Assembly (NCBI RefSeq): GCF_003752505.1
Contig: NZ_RKHO01000001.1
Location: forward strand, 2,604,001-2,668,000
Direction: 5' to 3'
Source of the DNA: Nocardioides aurantiacus
Lineage (GTDB): Bacteria; Actinomycetota; Actinomycetes; Propionibacteriales; Nocardioidaceae
DNA: 64,000 nucleotides
The translations under genes and the position numbers were made by a program. Of the stretch, positions 9,220-18,406 are shown piece after piece. Under the pieces are notes generated by a model. The model saw nothing but the letters and a program-made list of their open reading frames with translations, did not search any database and was not told the origin of the DNA. The first letter of the stretch is position 1, and every line of letters begins with the position of its first letter.

Positions 9220-10393
9220 CGCCGAAGCCCGGGCGACCCGCGCCGGTGCCGCGCATGCCGATGTTGACCAGCAGCCCGATCGCCATCATCGAGGCGAACA
9301 TCGACGACCCGCCGTAGGAGACCAGCGGCAGCGGCACGCCGGTGACCGGCATGATCCCCAGGCACATCCCGATGTTCTGGAAGGCCTGGAAGGCGAACCA
9401 GCAGGCGATGCCCGCCGCGGCGACCCGGCCGAACATGTCCTCGGCGTGCCGGGCGATGAGCAGCGCGCGCCACAGCAGCACCGCGAACAGCACGATGACC
9501 AGGCCGGCGCCGACCAGGCCCAGCTCCTCGCCGGCGACGGTGAAGATGAAGTCGGTGTGCTGCTCGGGCACGAACCGCGAGCGCGTCTGCGAGCCGTCGA
9601 AGAGCCCCTGGCCGAAGAGCCCGCCGTTGCCGATCGCGATCCGGGCCTGGGTGGTGTTGTAGCCGGCGCCCCGGGGGTCGAGGTCGGGGTTGGTGAAGGC
9701 CAGGAAGCGGTTGACCTGGTAGGCCTTGAGCACCCCGGCGGCCACCACGAGCATCGCCAGGGTGAGCCCGCCGGCGAGGAGCCCGACCAGCCAGCGGCGC
9801 GGCACCCCCGCCACGGCGAGGACCCCGAAGACGGTGGCGGTGAGCACCAGCATGGTGCCGAGGTCGGGCTGGGCCATGATCAGGATCGCGGGGAGGCCGG
9901 CGACCGCGCCCATCAGCGCGACGTCGACCAGCCCGACCTTGCGGCGGCGGGAGTTCTCGGTGCGCTCGGCGACGATCATCGCCATCCCGATCACCACGGC
10001 CAGCTTGGCGAACTCGGCCGGCTGGATGGACAGGCCGCCGATCATCAGCCAGGACCGCGAGCCGTTGATGGTGCTGCCCATGACGAGCACGAGCAGCAGC
10101 CCGACCACCGACCCGGCGTACACCAGGGGGGTGACGATGCGGACCCACCGGTGGTCGGTGGCCATCACCACCGCGCCGAGCACGAGGCCGATGACGACGT
10201 TGACGAGGTGCTTGTGGAGGTACGCCGTGGAGTCGCCGCCGGTGAGCACGTCGTTGGTGGCGGTCGCCGACCACACCAGCAGCGTGCCGATGGTCATGAT
10301 CAGCCCGGCGCAGCCCACGAGCACCCAGTCCAGCGGCGGGACCACGACGCGGCTGCGGGCCACGGAGAACCGGGCGAGCGGCAGGACGGTCAC
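9200..10393 (-). CDS. rodA: Rod-shape peptidoglycan glycosyltransferase RodA (SEDS family)
   Basis: A 397-residue SEDS protein with ten or so hydrophobic segments. Family motifs include WLMIGGLSIQPAEFAKLAVV, IMAQPDLGTMLVL, then GAGYNTTQARIAIGNGG and GVPLPLVSYGGSSM. It polymerises lipid II in the membrane together with its cognate class B PBP, encoded 4 bp upstream. The GTG at 10393 has GGGGGA inside the PBP gene end as ribosome site. RodA/PBP2 rather than FtsW/FtsI is inferred from its place after mreBCD. Last gene of the mre operon. Confidence 0.94.
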   Translation of the reverse strand: MTVLPLARFSVARSRVVVPPLDWVLVGCAGLIMTIGTLLVWSATATNDVLTGGDSTAYLHKHLVNVVIGLVLGAVVMATDHRWVRIVTPLVYAGSVVGLLLVLVMGSTINGSRSWLMIGGLSIQPAEFAKLAVVIGMAMIVAERTENSRRRKVGLVDVALMGAVAGLPAILIMAQPDLGTMLVLTATVFGVLAVAGVPRRWLVGLLAGGLTLAMLVVAAGVLKAYQVNRFLAFTNPDLDPRGAGYNTTQARIAIGNGGLFGQGLFDGSQTRSRFVPEQHTDFIFTVAGEELGLVGAGLVIVLFAVLLWRALLIARHAEDMFGRVAAAGIACWFAFQAFQNIGMCLGIMPVTGVPLPLVSYGGSSMFASMMAIGLLVNIGMRGTGAGRPGFGVRPLGR

Positions 10394-10397
10394 GGCG

Positions 10398-12530
10398 TCA
10401 GTCCCCCTTCGGGCGCGAGGTGGCGGGCGGCAGGATCGAGCCGTCGTCGGCGAAGGTGGGCAGCTCGGCGGGCGGCGTGGTGCCGGCGATGGCGGCCTGG
10501 CCCGGCCGGACGTCGGTGCCCTTGACGCCGTAGAGCTTCTCCCAGATCTTGCGGATCGCCGGGCCGGACGTGCCCGAGCCGGTGCCGCCCTGGCTGACCA
10601 TCATCACCACGACGTAGTCCTCGGTGTAGGAGGCGACCCAGGAGGTGCTCTGCTTGCCGTAGACCTCGGCCGAGCCGGTCTTGGCGCGGATCGTCACCTC
10701 GTCCAGCGGGAACCCCTCGAGGCGCCAGGCCATGGTGCCCACCGAGGCGACGTTCTTCAGCGCGCCGTCGATGTAGTCGAGCACCGCCTGCTTGACCGGC
10801 AGCTTCTTGTCCACGACCGGCGGCAGCTCCTTGATGAGGTCGCCGTCGGGGCTGACGATCGCCTTGGCGACCCGCGGCTCGTAGAGCGTGCCGCCGTTGG
10901 ACAGCGCGGCGTACGCCCGGGCGAGCTGCAGCGGGGTGACCACCGTGTCGCCCTGACCGATCGCGAAGTTGACGGCGTCGCCGGCGCGGTAGTGGCTGCC
11001 CTCGACGCAGAACTCACGGGCGAAGCGGTGCTGGAAGTCGCTGCCCTCCTGCTTGCCGATCTTGCAGTAGTAGTCCTTCATCGACTCCCAGTAGGCGAGC
11101 TTCCACTTGCGGTCGGCGATCCGGCCCGAGGCCTCGCCCGGGAGGTCGATGCCGGTGGGCTTGCCGAAGCCGAAGGTCTTGGCCATCGAGACCAGCGGGT
11201 CCTTGGCCTCGACGTCGGTCTCGTCGCTGCCCAGCTCCTGCCAGTAGTCAAAGCCGATCTTGTAGAAGAACGTGTTGCAGGAGACCTCGAGCGCCTTGGC
11301 GAAGGTGATGTTGCCGTAGGCGCCGGACTCGTAGTTCTTGAAGGTGCGGTTGCCGACCTGGAAGCCGGACCCGCAGGCGAGCACGGTCTCGGGGCTGTAG
11401 CCGTTCGAGAGCGCGGCGGCGGTCATCATCGGCTTCCACGTCGAGCCCGGTGCGAACTGCCCCTGCGTGGCGCGCGAGAGCAGCGGGGTGCCGGCCTCCT
11501 CGGAGTAGAGCCGTTCCAGCTGCTTGCTGGTGATGCCGCCCGACCACACCTCGGGGTCGTACGTCGGCTGGCTGGCCATCGCCACGACCCGGCCGGTCTT
11601 CGCGTCGAGCACCACGGCCGCCCCGCTGTCGGCGGCGTAGCGACGGCCGGTGACGGTGTCGGTGGTCCCCCGCGCGGTCTGGATGGTCTGGGCGAGCTGC
11701 TTCTCGACGTAGCCCTGGACCTCGGCGTCGATGGAGGTGACCAGGGTGGCGCCCGGGGTCGACTCGACCTCGCCGGAGTCGCCGAGGACGCGGCCCATGG
11801 AGTCCACGGCCACCTTCTTGTAGCCGGGGGTGCCGCGCAGGTAGCGGTCGTAGGCCTTCTCCACGCCGGCCCGGCCGACCACCGAGGCGCCGTTGACCGA
11901 GGTGTCGCTCTCCTTCTCGGCCTCCTCGAGCTCGCCGCCGGTGATCGGGCTGAGGTAGCCCAGGACGTGGGCGCCGTTGACGCCGAAGGGATTCGGGTAG
12001 GCCCGCACGCTCTCCTGCTGGGCGAGCACCGCGGGGAACTCCTCGGTGCGCTCGAGCAGCTTGACCGCGACCTGCTGCGGCACGTCGCGTGCGACCGGGA
12101 CCGGCTGGTAGGGCGAGCCGTTCCAGCAGCTGCCGGCCTCGGCGCCGCTCTGGCCGCAGACCACCATCCGGGCATCGATCGTCGCGCGCTCGACCTTGAC
12201 CACGCCGGCGAGCCGGTCGAGGGTCCGCTCGCGGATGTCCTCGGGCAGCTTGCCCAGCAGGGTGCGGTCGACGCTGACGACCCAGCTGCTGCGGTTGGCC
12301 ACGAGCGGACGGCCGACGTCGTCGACGATCAGGCCGCGGGCCGGCTGCACCACCACGTCGCGCACGGACTGCTCCGCCGCGGCGGCCTGGTAGCCCTCGC
12401 CGGTGGCGACCTGCATGTACCAGAGCCGGACGAACAGGGTGAGGAACAGCGAGACCACCAGCGCCTGGACGACGAACAGGCGCAGCCTGCTCTTCTCCGA
12501 GGCGTTGGGGCGGATCAGGACGGCAGCCAT
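10398..12530 (-). CDS. mrdA: Penicillin-binding protein 2, class B transpeptidase
   Basis: A 710-residue class B PBP. One N-terminal membrane anchor (residues ~17-37) precedes a pedestal/dimerisation domain and the transpeptidase domain. The catalytic Ser363 sits in APGSTWKPM (SxxK), and K617 starts the KTG motif in RAKTGSAEVYG. It cross-links peptidoglycan outside the membrane with RodA as glycosyltransferase partner. The ATG at 12530 has AAGGG as ribosome site just after the mreD stop. A disordered Pro-rich tail follows residue ~665. The mre operon context makes elongation the likely role. Confidence 0.94.
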   Translation of the reverse strand: MAAVLIRPNASEKSRLRLFVVQALVVSLFLTLFVRLWYMQVATGEGYQAAAAEQSVRDVVVQPARGLIVDDVGRPLVANRSSWVVSVDRTLLGKLPEDIRERTLDRLAGVVKVERATIDARMVVCGQSGAEAGSCWNGSPYQPVPVARDVPQQVAVKLLERTEEFPAVLAQQESVRAYPNPFGVNGAHVLGYLSPITGGELEEAEKESDTSVNGASVVGRAGVEKAYDRYLRGTPGYKKVAVDSMGRVLGDSGEVESTPGATLVTSIDAEVQGYVEKQLAQTIQTARGTTDTVTGRRYAADSGAAVVLDAKTGRVVAMASQPTYDPEVWSGGITSKQLERLYSEEAGTPLLSRATQGQFAPGSTWKPMMTAAALSNGYSPETVLACGSGFQVGNRTFKNYESGAYGNITFAKALEVSCNTFFYKIGFDYWQELGSDETDVEAKDPLVSMAKTFGFGKPTGIDLPGEASGRIADRKWKLAYWESMKDYYCKIGKQEGSDFQHRFAREFCVEGSHYRAGDAVNFAIGQGDTVVTPLQLARAYAALSNGGTLYEPRVAKAIVSPDGDLIKELPPVVDKKLPVKQAVLDYIDGALKNVASVGTMAWRLEGFPLDEVTIRAKTGSAEVYGKQSTSWVASYTEDYVVVMMVSQGGTGSGTSGPAIRKIWEKLYGVKGTDVRPGQAAIAGTTPPAELPTFADDGSILPPATSRPKGD

Positions 12531-12539
12531 GAGGCCCTT

Positions 12540-13058
12540 CTAGACGGCGAGCTCGCGCGCGGGGCTGCGCTCGAGCAGCCGCATCAGCACGGGGAGGACG
12601 AGGGGGGCGACGACCACGTCCCACAGCAGGGCGAGGAACACCACGCCGATCATCTGGCCGACCGGGACGGCGTGGTCGCCGAGCACCTGGCCGGACAGCG
12701 CGAAGACCGAGGTCGCGACGAAGGAGCAGGCGCCCACGGTGGCGAGCGCGGCGAGCGGGCTCTCGCGCGCGTCGCCGCGCACGCGGCCGGCGAGGATGGC
12801 GGCCAGCACGAACGCCAGGGCCCAGCGGCCGGCGACGTGCTCGGCGGGCGGGGCGAGGTCGAGCAGCATCCCGGCGGTGAAGCCCACGGCGACACCGACC
12901 TCGGGGCCGCGCACGAGCGCGGCGGCCACGACCACCAGCAGCGCCAGGTTGGGCACCACGCCGTTGACGGCCACCACCGGCAGCACGGCGACCTGCGCCA
13001 CGACGGCGAGGACGACCACCGCCGCGAGCACGAGGGTGCGGTAGAGGACCGACATCAC
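12540..13058 (-). CDS. mreD: Rod shape-determining protein MreD
   Basis: A 172-residue integral membrane protein with about five or six helices and the MreD-like GFTAGMLLDLAPP loop near residue 80. It links MreC to RodA/PBP2 in the elongasome. Two starts are possible: GTG at 13058, which overlaps the mreC TGA, or the ATG directly after it at 13055; either gives essentially the same protein. Between mreC and the PBP gene on one transcript. Confidence 0.92.
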   Translation of the reverse strand: MMSVLYRTLVLAAVVVLAVVAQVAVLPVVAVNGVVPNLALLVVVAAALVRGPEVGVAVGFTAGMLLDLAPPAEHVAGRWALAFVLAAILAGRVRGDARESPLAALATVGACSFVATSVFALSGQVLGDHAVPVGQMIGVVFLALLWDVVVAPLVLPVLMRLLERSPARELAV

Positions 13059-14020
13059 TGACCCGCCCGTCCGTTGACGACGATGCGGTCACCGTCGGTG
13101 TCCTCGTCCACCACGACGCCGACGACGTCGAGGGAGGTGAAGTCGACGTAGGGGTCGATCACGGCCCGCTTGGCCAGCTCGCGCGGCGTGGAGTACACCG
13201 ACTCGACGGTGCCGATCGGGATGCCGGCGACGTAGGGCCGACCGTTCTGGCTGCCCCAGGTCACCACCACGTCGCCCGTGGCGGGGCTGGCGGCGTTGTC
13301 GACGAGGTCGAGGTCGAGGCGACCGCGGTCGGCGGTCACGCCCCGGCCGCGCAGGAAGCCGATCTCGAGGTTGGAGCCGAGCCGTCCGCCCACCACCGAC
13401 TCGGTGTCGACCACCAGCAGCACGGTCGCGGTGCTGGAGGTCGCGCTGATGACCCGGCCCACCAGGCCGTCGTTGTTGAGCACCGTCATGTCGCGCGTGA
13501 CGCCCGAGGAGGTGCCGGCGTCGATGGTGACGGTGCGGGAGAAGGACTGCATCGGGCCCATGCCCACCACCCGGGCCGCGACCAGCGCCTGCCCGGTGCG
13601 GTTGGCGGTGCGGGTGAGGCCGTCGAGCTCGGCGAGCCGGTTGCGGTCCAGCGGCACCTGCTCGGCCTCGGAGCGGAGCTGGGAGTTCTGCGCCGACAGC
13701 GTCGCGACCTCCTCGCGCAGCGACCGGTTGGAGCTGAAGTAGGCCAGTGCCTCGCGCAGCGGGCGGGCGGCGGTGGCGCTGCCGGTCTCGACCGGGCCCA
13801 CCACGGTGCCCACGGCGTGCCGGACGGGGTCGACGGGCGACTCCTCGCCGCCGGCCGCATCGACGGTGATCACCGCGACCGAGGCGGCGACCATGAGGCC
13901 GGCCACCACGCGCGAGGAGCCCGAGCGGCCGCGGCGGCCGAAGCCGGTGCCGCGCTCGCCGTCGGAGAGGGAGGGACGGGCGGTGGTGCGGCGCCCGCCG
14001 CGCAGTCGTTGCCGAGCCAC
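13055..14020 (-). CDS. mreC: Rod shape-determining protein MreC
   Basis: A 321-residue protein with a basic N-terminus rich in Arg/Thr, one membrane helix (about 39-57, VVAGLMVAASVAVITVDAAG), a coiled coil (~95-125, including REEVATLSAQNSQLRSEAEQ) and the C-terminal beta-barrel MreC domain with VVGRVISATSSTATVLLVVD. It organises the periplasm-side elongation complex. The GTG at 14020 is 3 nt after the mreB stop. The N-terminal cytoplasmic extension (~35 residues) is longer than in E. coli but usual for actinobacteria. Confidence 0.93.
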   Translation of the reverse strand: MARQRLRGGRRTTARPSLSDGERGTGFGRRGRSGSSRVVAGLMVAASVAVITVDAAGGEESPVDPVRHAVGTVVGPVETGSATAARPLREALAYFSSNRSLREEVATLSAQNSQLRSEAEQVPLDRNRLAELDGLTRTANRTGQALVAARVVGMGPMQSFSRTVTIDAGTSSGVTRDMTVLNNDGLVGRVISATSSTATVLLVVDTESVVGGRLGSNLEIGFLRGRGVTADRGRLDLDLVDNAASPATGDVVVTWGSQNGRPYVAGIPIGTVESVYSTPRELAKRAVIDPYVDFTSLDVVGVVVDEDTDGDRIVVNGRAGQ

Positions 14021-14023
14021 CCG

Positions 14024-15049
14024 CTACCGCCTGCGATCCGTGACGAGCACCTGCTGGAGCGCCTCGAACTCCTCGACGCACTTGCCCGCGCCGAGGGCGA
14101 CCGAGGTCAGCGGGTCGCTGGCGATGTGGACCGGCATGCCGGTCTCGTGACGGATCCGCTCGTCCAGGCCGAGCAGCAGCGCGCCACCCCCGGTGAGCAC
14201 GATACCGCGGTCCATGATGTCGCCGGCCAGCTCGGGCGGCGTCTGGTCCAGCGTGGTGCGGACGGCGTCGACGATGCTGTGCAGCTGCTCCTCGATCGCC
14301 CGCCGGATCTCGGGGCTGGAGACGTTGACCGTGCGGGGCAGCCCGGAGACCATGTCGCGCCCGCGGACCTCGGCCTGGCGCTCCTGCGGGAGGGGGAAGG
14401 CCGAGCCGAGGGTCATCTTGATCTCCTCGGCGGTGCGCTCCCCCAGCATCAGGGAGTGCTCCTTCTTCATCCACGCCACGATCGCCTGGTCGATCTCGTC
14501 GCCGGCGGTGCGCACGCTGAGCGTCGTCACGATGCCGCCCAGCGAGATCACGGCGACCTCGGTGGTGCCGCCGCCGATGTCGACGACCATGTTGCCGGTC
14601 GCCTCGTGCACCGGCAGTCCGGCACCGATGGCGGCGGCCATCGGCTCCTCGATGATGTAGACCCGGCGGCCACCGGCCTGGTAGCCGGCCTCCTTCACCG
14701 CACGCTGCTCGACCGCGGTCACGCCGCTGGGCACGCAGATGATCATCCGGGGCTTGGCGAAGTAGCGACGCTTGTGCACCTGCTGGATGAAGAAGCGGAG
14801 CATCTCCTCGGTCGCGTCCAGGTCGGCGATGACGCCGTCCTTGAGCGGGCGGATGGCGGTGATGCCGTCCGGCGTACGCCCGATCATGCGCTTGGCCTCG
14901 TGGCCGACGGCCAGGATCTCCTGGGTCTGCTCGTGGAGTGCGACCACCGACGGCTCGTCGACGAGGATGCCGCGGCCACGCACGTAGACGAGCGTGTTGG
15001 CCGTGCCGAGATCCACCGCCATGTCACGGCCGATCAGACTGTTGGGCAT
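14024..15049 (-). CDS. mreB: Rod shape-determining actin homologue MreB
   Basis: A 341-residue actin-fold ATPase starting MPNSLIGRDMAVDLGTANTL, with the phosphate-binding loop DLGTANTLVYVRGRGI, the second phosphate loop MVVDIGGGTTEVAVISLGGI and the adenosine motif VLTGGGALLLGLDERI. It forms membrane filaments that position wall synthesis. First gene of mreB-mreC-mreD-PBP2-rodA. A -10 TACCCT at 15111-15106 would give a leader of about 50 nt containing a GGGAGG/CCTCCC hairpin (15078-15097). Confidence 0.96.
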   Translation of the reverse strand: MPNSLIGRDMAVDLGTANTLVYVRGRGILVDEPSVVALHEQTQEILAVGHEAKRMIGRTPDGITAIRPLKDGVIADLDATEEMLRFFIQQVHKRRYFAKPRMIICVPSGVTAVEQRAVKEAGYQAGGRRVYIIEEPMAAAIGAGLPVHEATGNMVVDIGGGTTEVAVISLGGIVTTLSVRTAGDEIDQAIVAWMKKEHSLMLGERTAEEIKMTLGSAFPLPQERQAEVRGRDMVSGLPRTVNVSSPEIRRAIEEQLHSIVDAVRTTLDQTPPELAGDIMDRGIVLTGGGALLLGLDERIRHETGMPVHIASDPLTSVALGAGKCVEEFEALQQVLVTDRRR

Positions 15050-15159
15050 CGCTACGCCTCGCTGTTCCCGGGGAAGCGGGAGGCCGCACGTCCTCCCGTG
15101 ATGCGAGGGTATGAGCCCGGGAAGGGCCTACGGCGACGACACGCCGCCGGTCCAGGACC

Positions 15160-15567
15160 TCAGCGCGCGGGGAACCAGAGCGCGATCTCGCGCTCGGCCG
15201 ACTCGGGGCTGTCGGAGCCGTGCACGAGGTTCTCGCGGTTGGACAGCGAGAGGTCGCCGCGGATGGTGCCCGGGGCCGCCTTGCGGCCGTCGGTGGCGCC
15301 GTTGAGCGCCCGGACGACCTCGACCGCCTCGTCGCCCTCGAGCACGGCGGCGAGCAGCGGGCCGCTGGTGACGAAGTCGCGCAGCGGCGGGTAGAAGTCG
15401 CGCTCGACGTGCTCGGCGTAGTGCGCGTCGGCCTGGGCCGCGTCGATGTGGCGCAGCTCGAGCGCCACCAGGCTCAGGCCCTTGGCCTCGAAGCGGGAGA
15501 GGATCTCCCCCACCAGGCCCCGGCGGACGGCGTCGGGCTTGAGCAGGACCAGGGTGCGCTGAGACAT
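15160..15567 (-). CDS. ndk: Nucleoside diphosphate kinase
   Basis: A 135-residue Ndk starting [20 protein letters not shown]. The phosphorylated histidine is His116 in NLVHGSDS. It transfers gamma-phosphate between NTPs and NDPs in the cytoplasm. Full family length. The start is fixed by homology and by a -10 TAGGTT ending 6 nt before the ATG, so the message is probably leaderless. Divergent from the oxidoreductase gene at 15614, with only 46 bp between the start codons. Confidence 0.97.
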   Translation of the reverse strand: MSQRTLVLLKPDAVRRGLVGEILSRFEAKGLSLVALELRHIDAAQADAHYAEHVERDFYPPLRDFVTSGPLLAAVLEGDEAVEVVRALNGATDGRKAAPGTIRGDLSLSNRENLVHGSDSPESAEREIALWFPAR

Positions 15568-15573
15568 GGGAGC

Positions 15574-15579
15574 AACCTA
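15574..15579 (-). promoter_or_regulatory. ndk -10 element (leaderless)
   Basis: TAGGTT ends 6 nt before the ndk ATG, so transcription should begin at or within a base of the start codon. No ribosome site is present. Confidence 0.6.
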
Positions 15580-15601
15580 GGGCAAGGAACGGACCGGGCG
15601 G

Positions 15602-15607
15602 CAGACT
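15602..15607 (+). promoter_or_regulatory. Oxidoreductase gene -10 element (leaderless)
   Basis: CAGACT followed by 6 nt and the ATG at 15614. Same geometry as the other leaderless starts in this window. Confidence 0.5.
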
Positions 15608-15613
15608 GGGCCC

Positions 15614-16516
15614 ATGCGCGTGATGGAGTTCGACGAGTACGGCGGTCCCGAGGTCCTCCACGAGGGCGAGCGGGACGCACCGCACGCGGGGCCCGGGCAG
15701 GTGCGGGTGCGCACCACGGCGGTCGGGGTCAACCCCTACGACTGGAAGGTCCGCTCCGGCGCGATGTCGGCCTTCGCCCCGGTCGCGTTCCCGCACGTCC
15801 CCGGCAGCGAGGCCGCCGGCGTCGTCGACGAGCTCGGCGAGGGCGTCGAGGGCGTGGCGATCGGCGACCGGGTCCTCGGCTCGGGAAGCGCCGCCACCGC
15901 CGAGCACGTCGTGCTGCGGCGGTTCGTGCGGGTGCCCGAGGGGCTCAGCGACCCGGAGGCTGCGGCGCTGCCCGCCGCGGCGGAGACCGCGGCCCGCGCG
16001 CTCGGCCTGCTGGAGCTGGGGCCCGGCGACCTGCTCGTGGTCGACGGCGCCGCCGGGGGCGTCGGCACCGCGGTCGTGCAGCTCGCGGTCGCCCGCGGGA
16101 TCGCGGTCGTCGGCACTGCCTCCGCCCGCAACCACGACCACCTGCGGGAGCTCGGTGCAGCCGCCACCACCTACGGCCCCGGGCTGCCCGGCCGCGTCCG
16201 GGCGCTGACCGGCGAGCCGGTCACCGGCGCGCTCGACCTGGCCGGGCGCGGGTCGGTGCCCGAGCTCGTCGAGCTGGTGGGCGACCCGCGCCACGTCCTC
16301 ACGCTGGTCGACTTCGGGGCGGCCGACCTCGGCGTCCAGGTCAGCGACGGCAGCGAGCCCGCCGGCCCCGCCCTGGAGGAGGTGGCCGAGCTGGTGGCCC
16401 GGGGCCGGTTCCGGGTGGTGCTCGACGAGGTGCTGCCGTGGACCTCGGTCGCGCAGGCGCACGCGCGCAGCCAGCAGGGCCACGCCCGCGGCAAGCTGGT
16501 GCTGCGGGTCGACTAG
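15614..16516 (+). CDS. NADP-dependent quinone oxidoreductase-like protein (zinc-free MDR family)
   Basis: A 300-residue medium-chain dehydrogenase/reductase. The N-terminal GroES-like domain contains VRTTAVGVNPYDWKVRSGAM, without the Cys/His ligands of zinc alcohol dehydrogenases. The Rossmann nucleotide site is DGAAGGVGTAVVQLA (~residues 144-158). Quinone or enone reduction is the family's usual activity; the substrate is unknown. No ribosome site is seen; CAGACT at 15602 implies a leaderless message. The last 4 bp overlap the DUF4233 gene end. Confidence 0.85.
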   Translation: MRVMEFDEYGGPEVLHEGERDAPHAGPGQVRVRTTAVGVNPYDWKVRSGAMSAFAPVAFPHVPGSEAAGVVDELGEGVEGVAIGDRVLGSGSAATAEHVVLRRFVRVPEGLSDPEAAALPAAAETAARALGLLELGPGDLLVVDGAAGGVGTAVVQLAVARGIAVVGTASARNHDHLRELGAAATTYGPGLPGRVRALTGEPVTGALDLAGRGSVPELVELVGDPRHVLTLVDFGAADLGVQVSDGSEPAGPALEEVAELVARGRFRVVLDEVLPWTSVAQAHARSQQGHARGKLVLRVD

Positions 16517-16522
16517 GACCCG
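16505..16522. terminator. Short hairpin between convergent genes
   Basis: CGGGTC/GACCCG arms enclose a 6-nt loop at the overlapping ends of the oxidoreductase and DUF4233 genes. No T-run follows on either strand, so terminator function is only a guess. Confidence 0.3.
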
Positions 16523-16887
16523 TCGGGGCCCGGCTGCGGAGCGCCGGGGAAGCGCCCGGTGGCGGTCCACTCGGCCCGCTCGCGCTCGATCTTGGCCCCC
16601 AGGAAGTACGCCGTGGCCCACAGCGCCAGGAAGACCAGGCCGAGGAACACCATGGCCCGGACCTCGATGCCGACGGCGATCGCGGCCACCTGCACGGCCC
16701 ACCCGACCGCGTAGGCCCAGCGGAACCGCAGCAGCCCGGCCACCAGCACGCAGGCCACGAGCAGGCCCACCCCGATGACCACGGCGGTGCCGGCCGGGAC
16801 CCCGGCCACGGCGATCAGCACCGGGGTGCTCAGCCCGAACGCGATCGCCTCGAGGCTGAGGATCGCGGCGCACAGCCGTCGCTGCAT
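16513..16887 (-). CDS. DUF4233 membrane protein next to folC
   Basis: A 124-residue protein starting MQRRLCAAILSLEAIAFGLS with four predicted helices (about 6-25, 31-52, 55-73 and 79-99) and a hydrophilic tail. It matches the DUF4233 family, which in actinobacteria is typically encoded directly after folC; its function is not known. The ATG shares one base with the folC stop (TGATG), so the two are translationally coupled. Confidence 0.85.
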   Translation of the reverse strand: MQRRLCAAILSLEAIAFGLSTPVLIAVAGVPAGTAVVIGVGLLVACVLVAGLLRFRWAYAVGWAVQVAAIAVGIEVRAMVFLGLVFLALWATAYFLGAKIERERAEWTATGRFPGAPQPGPDGS

Positions 16888-18275
16888 CAGGCCTCCTTCT
16901 CGCGGGTGTGCTCGCGGGTCCGGACCAGCAGGCTGCGGGCCTCGCCGACGGTGACGACGGAGCCCGTGACCAGCACGGCCCCCGAGCCGATCGCCTCGCC
17001 GAGCGCCCCGCCGGCCTCGGCCAGCGCGGCCGCCTGGTCGATGGCGTCGGAGAGCCGGTCGGCCTCGCTGACCCGGTCCCGGCCGAAGATGCCGCGCGCG
17101 ACCTCGGCGAGCTCCGACGGGGAGGTCGAGCGGTCGCTGCTGTTGCGGGTGCACACGACGTGGGCGAGGACCGGCTCGAGCTCGGAGAGCAGCCCCTCGA
17201 CGTCCTTGTCGCCCATCACCCCGATCACCCCGATCAGCGGGGAGAACACGAAGGAGTCCTCGAGGGCGGCGACCAGCGCCGCGGCCCCGTGGGGGTTGTG
17301 CGCCGCGTCGAGCACGACGGTGGGCGATCGGCGTACGACCTCGAGGCGGCCGGGCGAGGTCACCTCGGCGAAGGCGGCCTGCACCACCTCGGCGTCGAGC
17401 GGGTCCTCGCCCCCGACGAAGGCCTCCACGGCGGCCAGGGCGAGGGCGGCGTTCTGCGCCTGGTGGGCGCCGTAGAGCGGCACGAACAGGTCGTCGTAGC
17501 GACCCCGCAGGCCCTGCAGCGAGAGCACCTGCCCACCGACCGCCGGGGTGCGCGCGGCGACACCGAAGTCGATGCCCTCGCGGGCGAGGGTGGCGCCCAC
17601 CTCGGCGCACCGCTCCGCCACCACCACGGCCACGTCGTCGTCCTGCACCGCGCTGACCACGATCGCGCCCGGCTTGACGATGCCGACCTTCTCCAGCGCC
17701 ACGGCCGCCGGGGTGTCGCCGAGGTACTGCGCGTGGTCGACGGCGATCGGGGTCAGCACCGCGACCTTGGCGTCGACGACGTTGGTGGCGTCCCAGGTGC
17801 CGCCCATGCCGACCTCGACCACGGCCGCGTCCACCGGGGCGTCGGCGAACGCGGCGTACGCCATGCCGACGACGGTCTCGAAGAACGACAGCGGGTGGGG
17901 GCCGTCCTCGTCGACGAGGTGGGTGTACGGCGCGACGTCGTTGAAGGCGGCGACGAAGGCCTCCTCGCTGATCGGTCGGCCGTCGAGGCTGATCCGCTCG
18001 GTCATCGACTCCAGGTGGGGGCTGGTGAAGCGGCCCACGCGCAGTCCCAGGGCCGCGACCAGCGTCTCGACCATGCGCGCGGTCGAGGTCTTGCCGTTGG
18101 TGCCGGTGAGGTGGATCGCGGGGTAGCCGCGCTGGGGGTCCCCCAGCAGCTCGAGGAACGCGGTGATCCGGTCGAGGGAGGGCTCGAGGCGGGTCTCCGG
18201 CCAGCGGCTGAGCAGCGCGTCCTCCACCTCGGCGTAGGTCTCGGCGGGACGGGCCTGCGGGGGGAGCTCAGTCAT
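16887..18275 (-). CDS. folC: Folylpolyglutamate synthase / dihydrofolate synthase
   Basis: A 462-residue Mur-ligase-family enzyme that adds glutamate to dihydropteroate and folates. The ATP loop is HLTGTNGKTSTARMVETL (~residues 55-72); FTSPHLESMTERI and VVEVGMGGTWDATNVV are conserved folate/Mg sites; the C-terminal domain carries VLDAAHNPHGAAALVAAL. The ATG at 18275 has GGGGGG just upstream and a -10 TAGACT (18290-18285) 9 nt before it, so the leader is at most a few bases. Coupled to the DUF4233 gene; divergent from valS. Confidence 0.95.
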   Translation of the reverse strand: MTELPPQARPAETYAEVEDALLSRWPETRLEPSLDRITAFLELLGDPQRGYPAIHLTGTNGKTSTARMVETLVAALGLRVGRFTSPHLESMTERISLDGRPISEEAFVAAFNDVAPYTHLVDEDGPHPLSFFETVVGMAYAAFADAPVDAAVVEVGMGGTWDATNVVDAKVAVLTPIAVDHAQYLGDTPAAVALEKVGIVKPGAIVVSAVQDDDVAVVVAERCAEVGATLAREGIDFGVAARTPAVGGQVLSLQGLRGRYDDLFVPLYGAHQAQNAALALAAVEAFVGGEDPLDAEVVQAAFAEVTSPGRLEVVRRSPTVVLDAAHNPHGAAALVAALEDSFVFSPLIGVIGVMGDKDVEGLLSELEPVLAHVVCTRNSSDRSTSPSELAEVARGIFGRDRVSEADRLSDAIDQAAALAEAGGALGEAIGSGAVLVTGSVVTVGEARSLLVRTREHTREKEA

Positions 18276-18394
18276 GACCCCCCGAGTCTAGGTGGGGGCG
18301 GGTGCGCGGGGTCGCGGGCACCCGGACCCACCTGCGGGTACCGGTGGAGCCCCGGGGGCGCGAGGTGCTGCGCACCGGGCGGGTGGAGGTTTCG

Positions 18395-18400
18395 TAGGAT
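18395..18400 (+). promoter_or_regulatory. valS -10 element (leaderless)
   Basis: TAGGAT ends 6 nt before the valS ATG at 18407. The 130-bp divergent gap to folC shows no T-box sequence, so valS appears to start as a leaderless mRNA without tRNA-sensing control. Confidence 0.6.
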
Positions 18401-18406
18401 TCGGGC

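Noticed and set aside
18276-18406. T-box leader before valS
   Set aside because: No T-box core or specifier hairpin; the -10 lies 6 nt before the ATG, leaving no room for a leader RNA.
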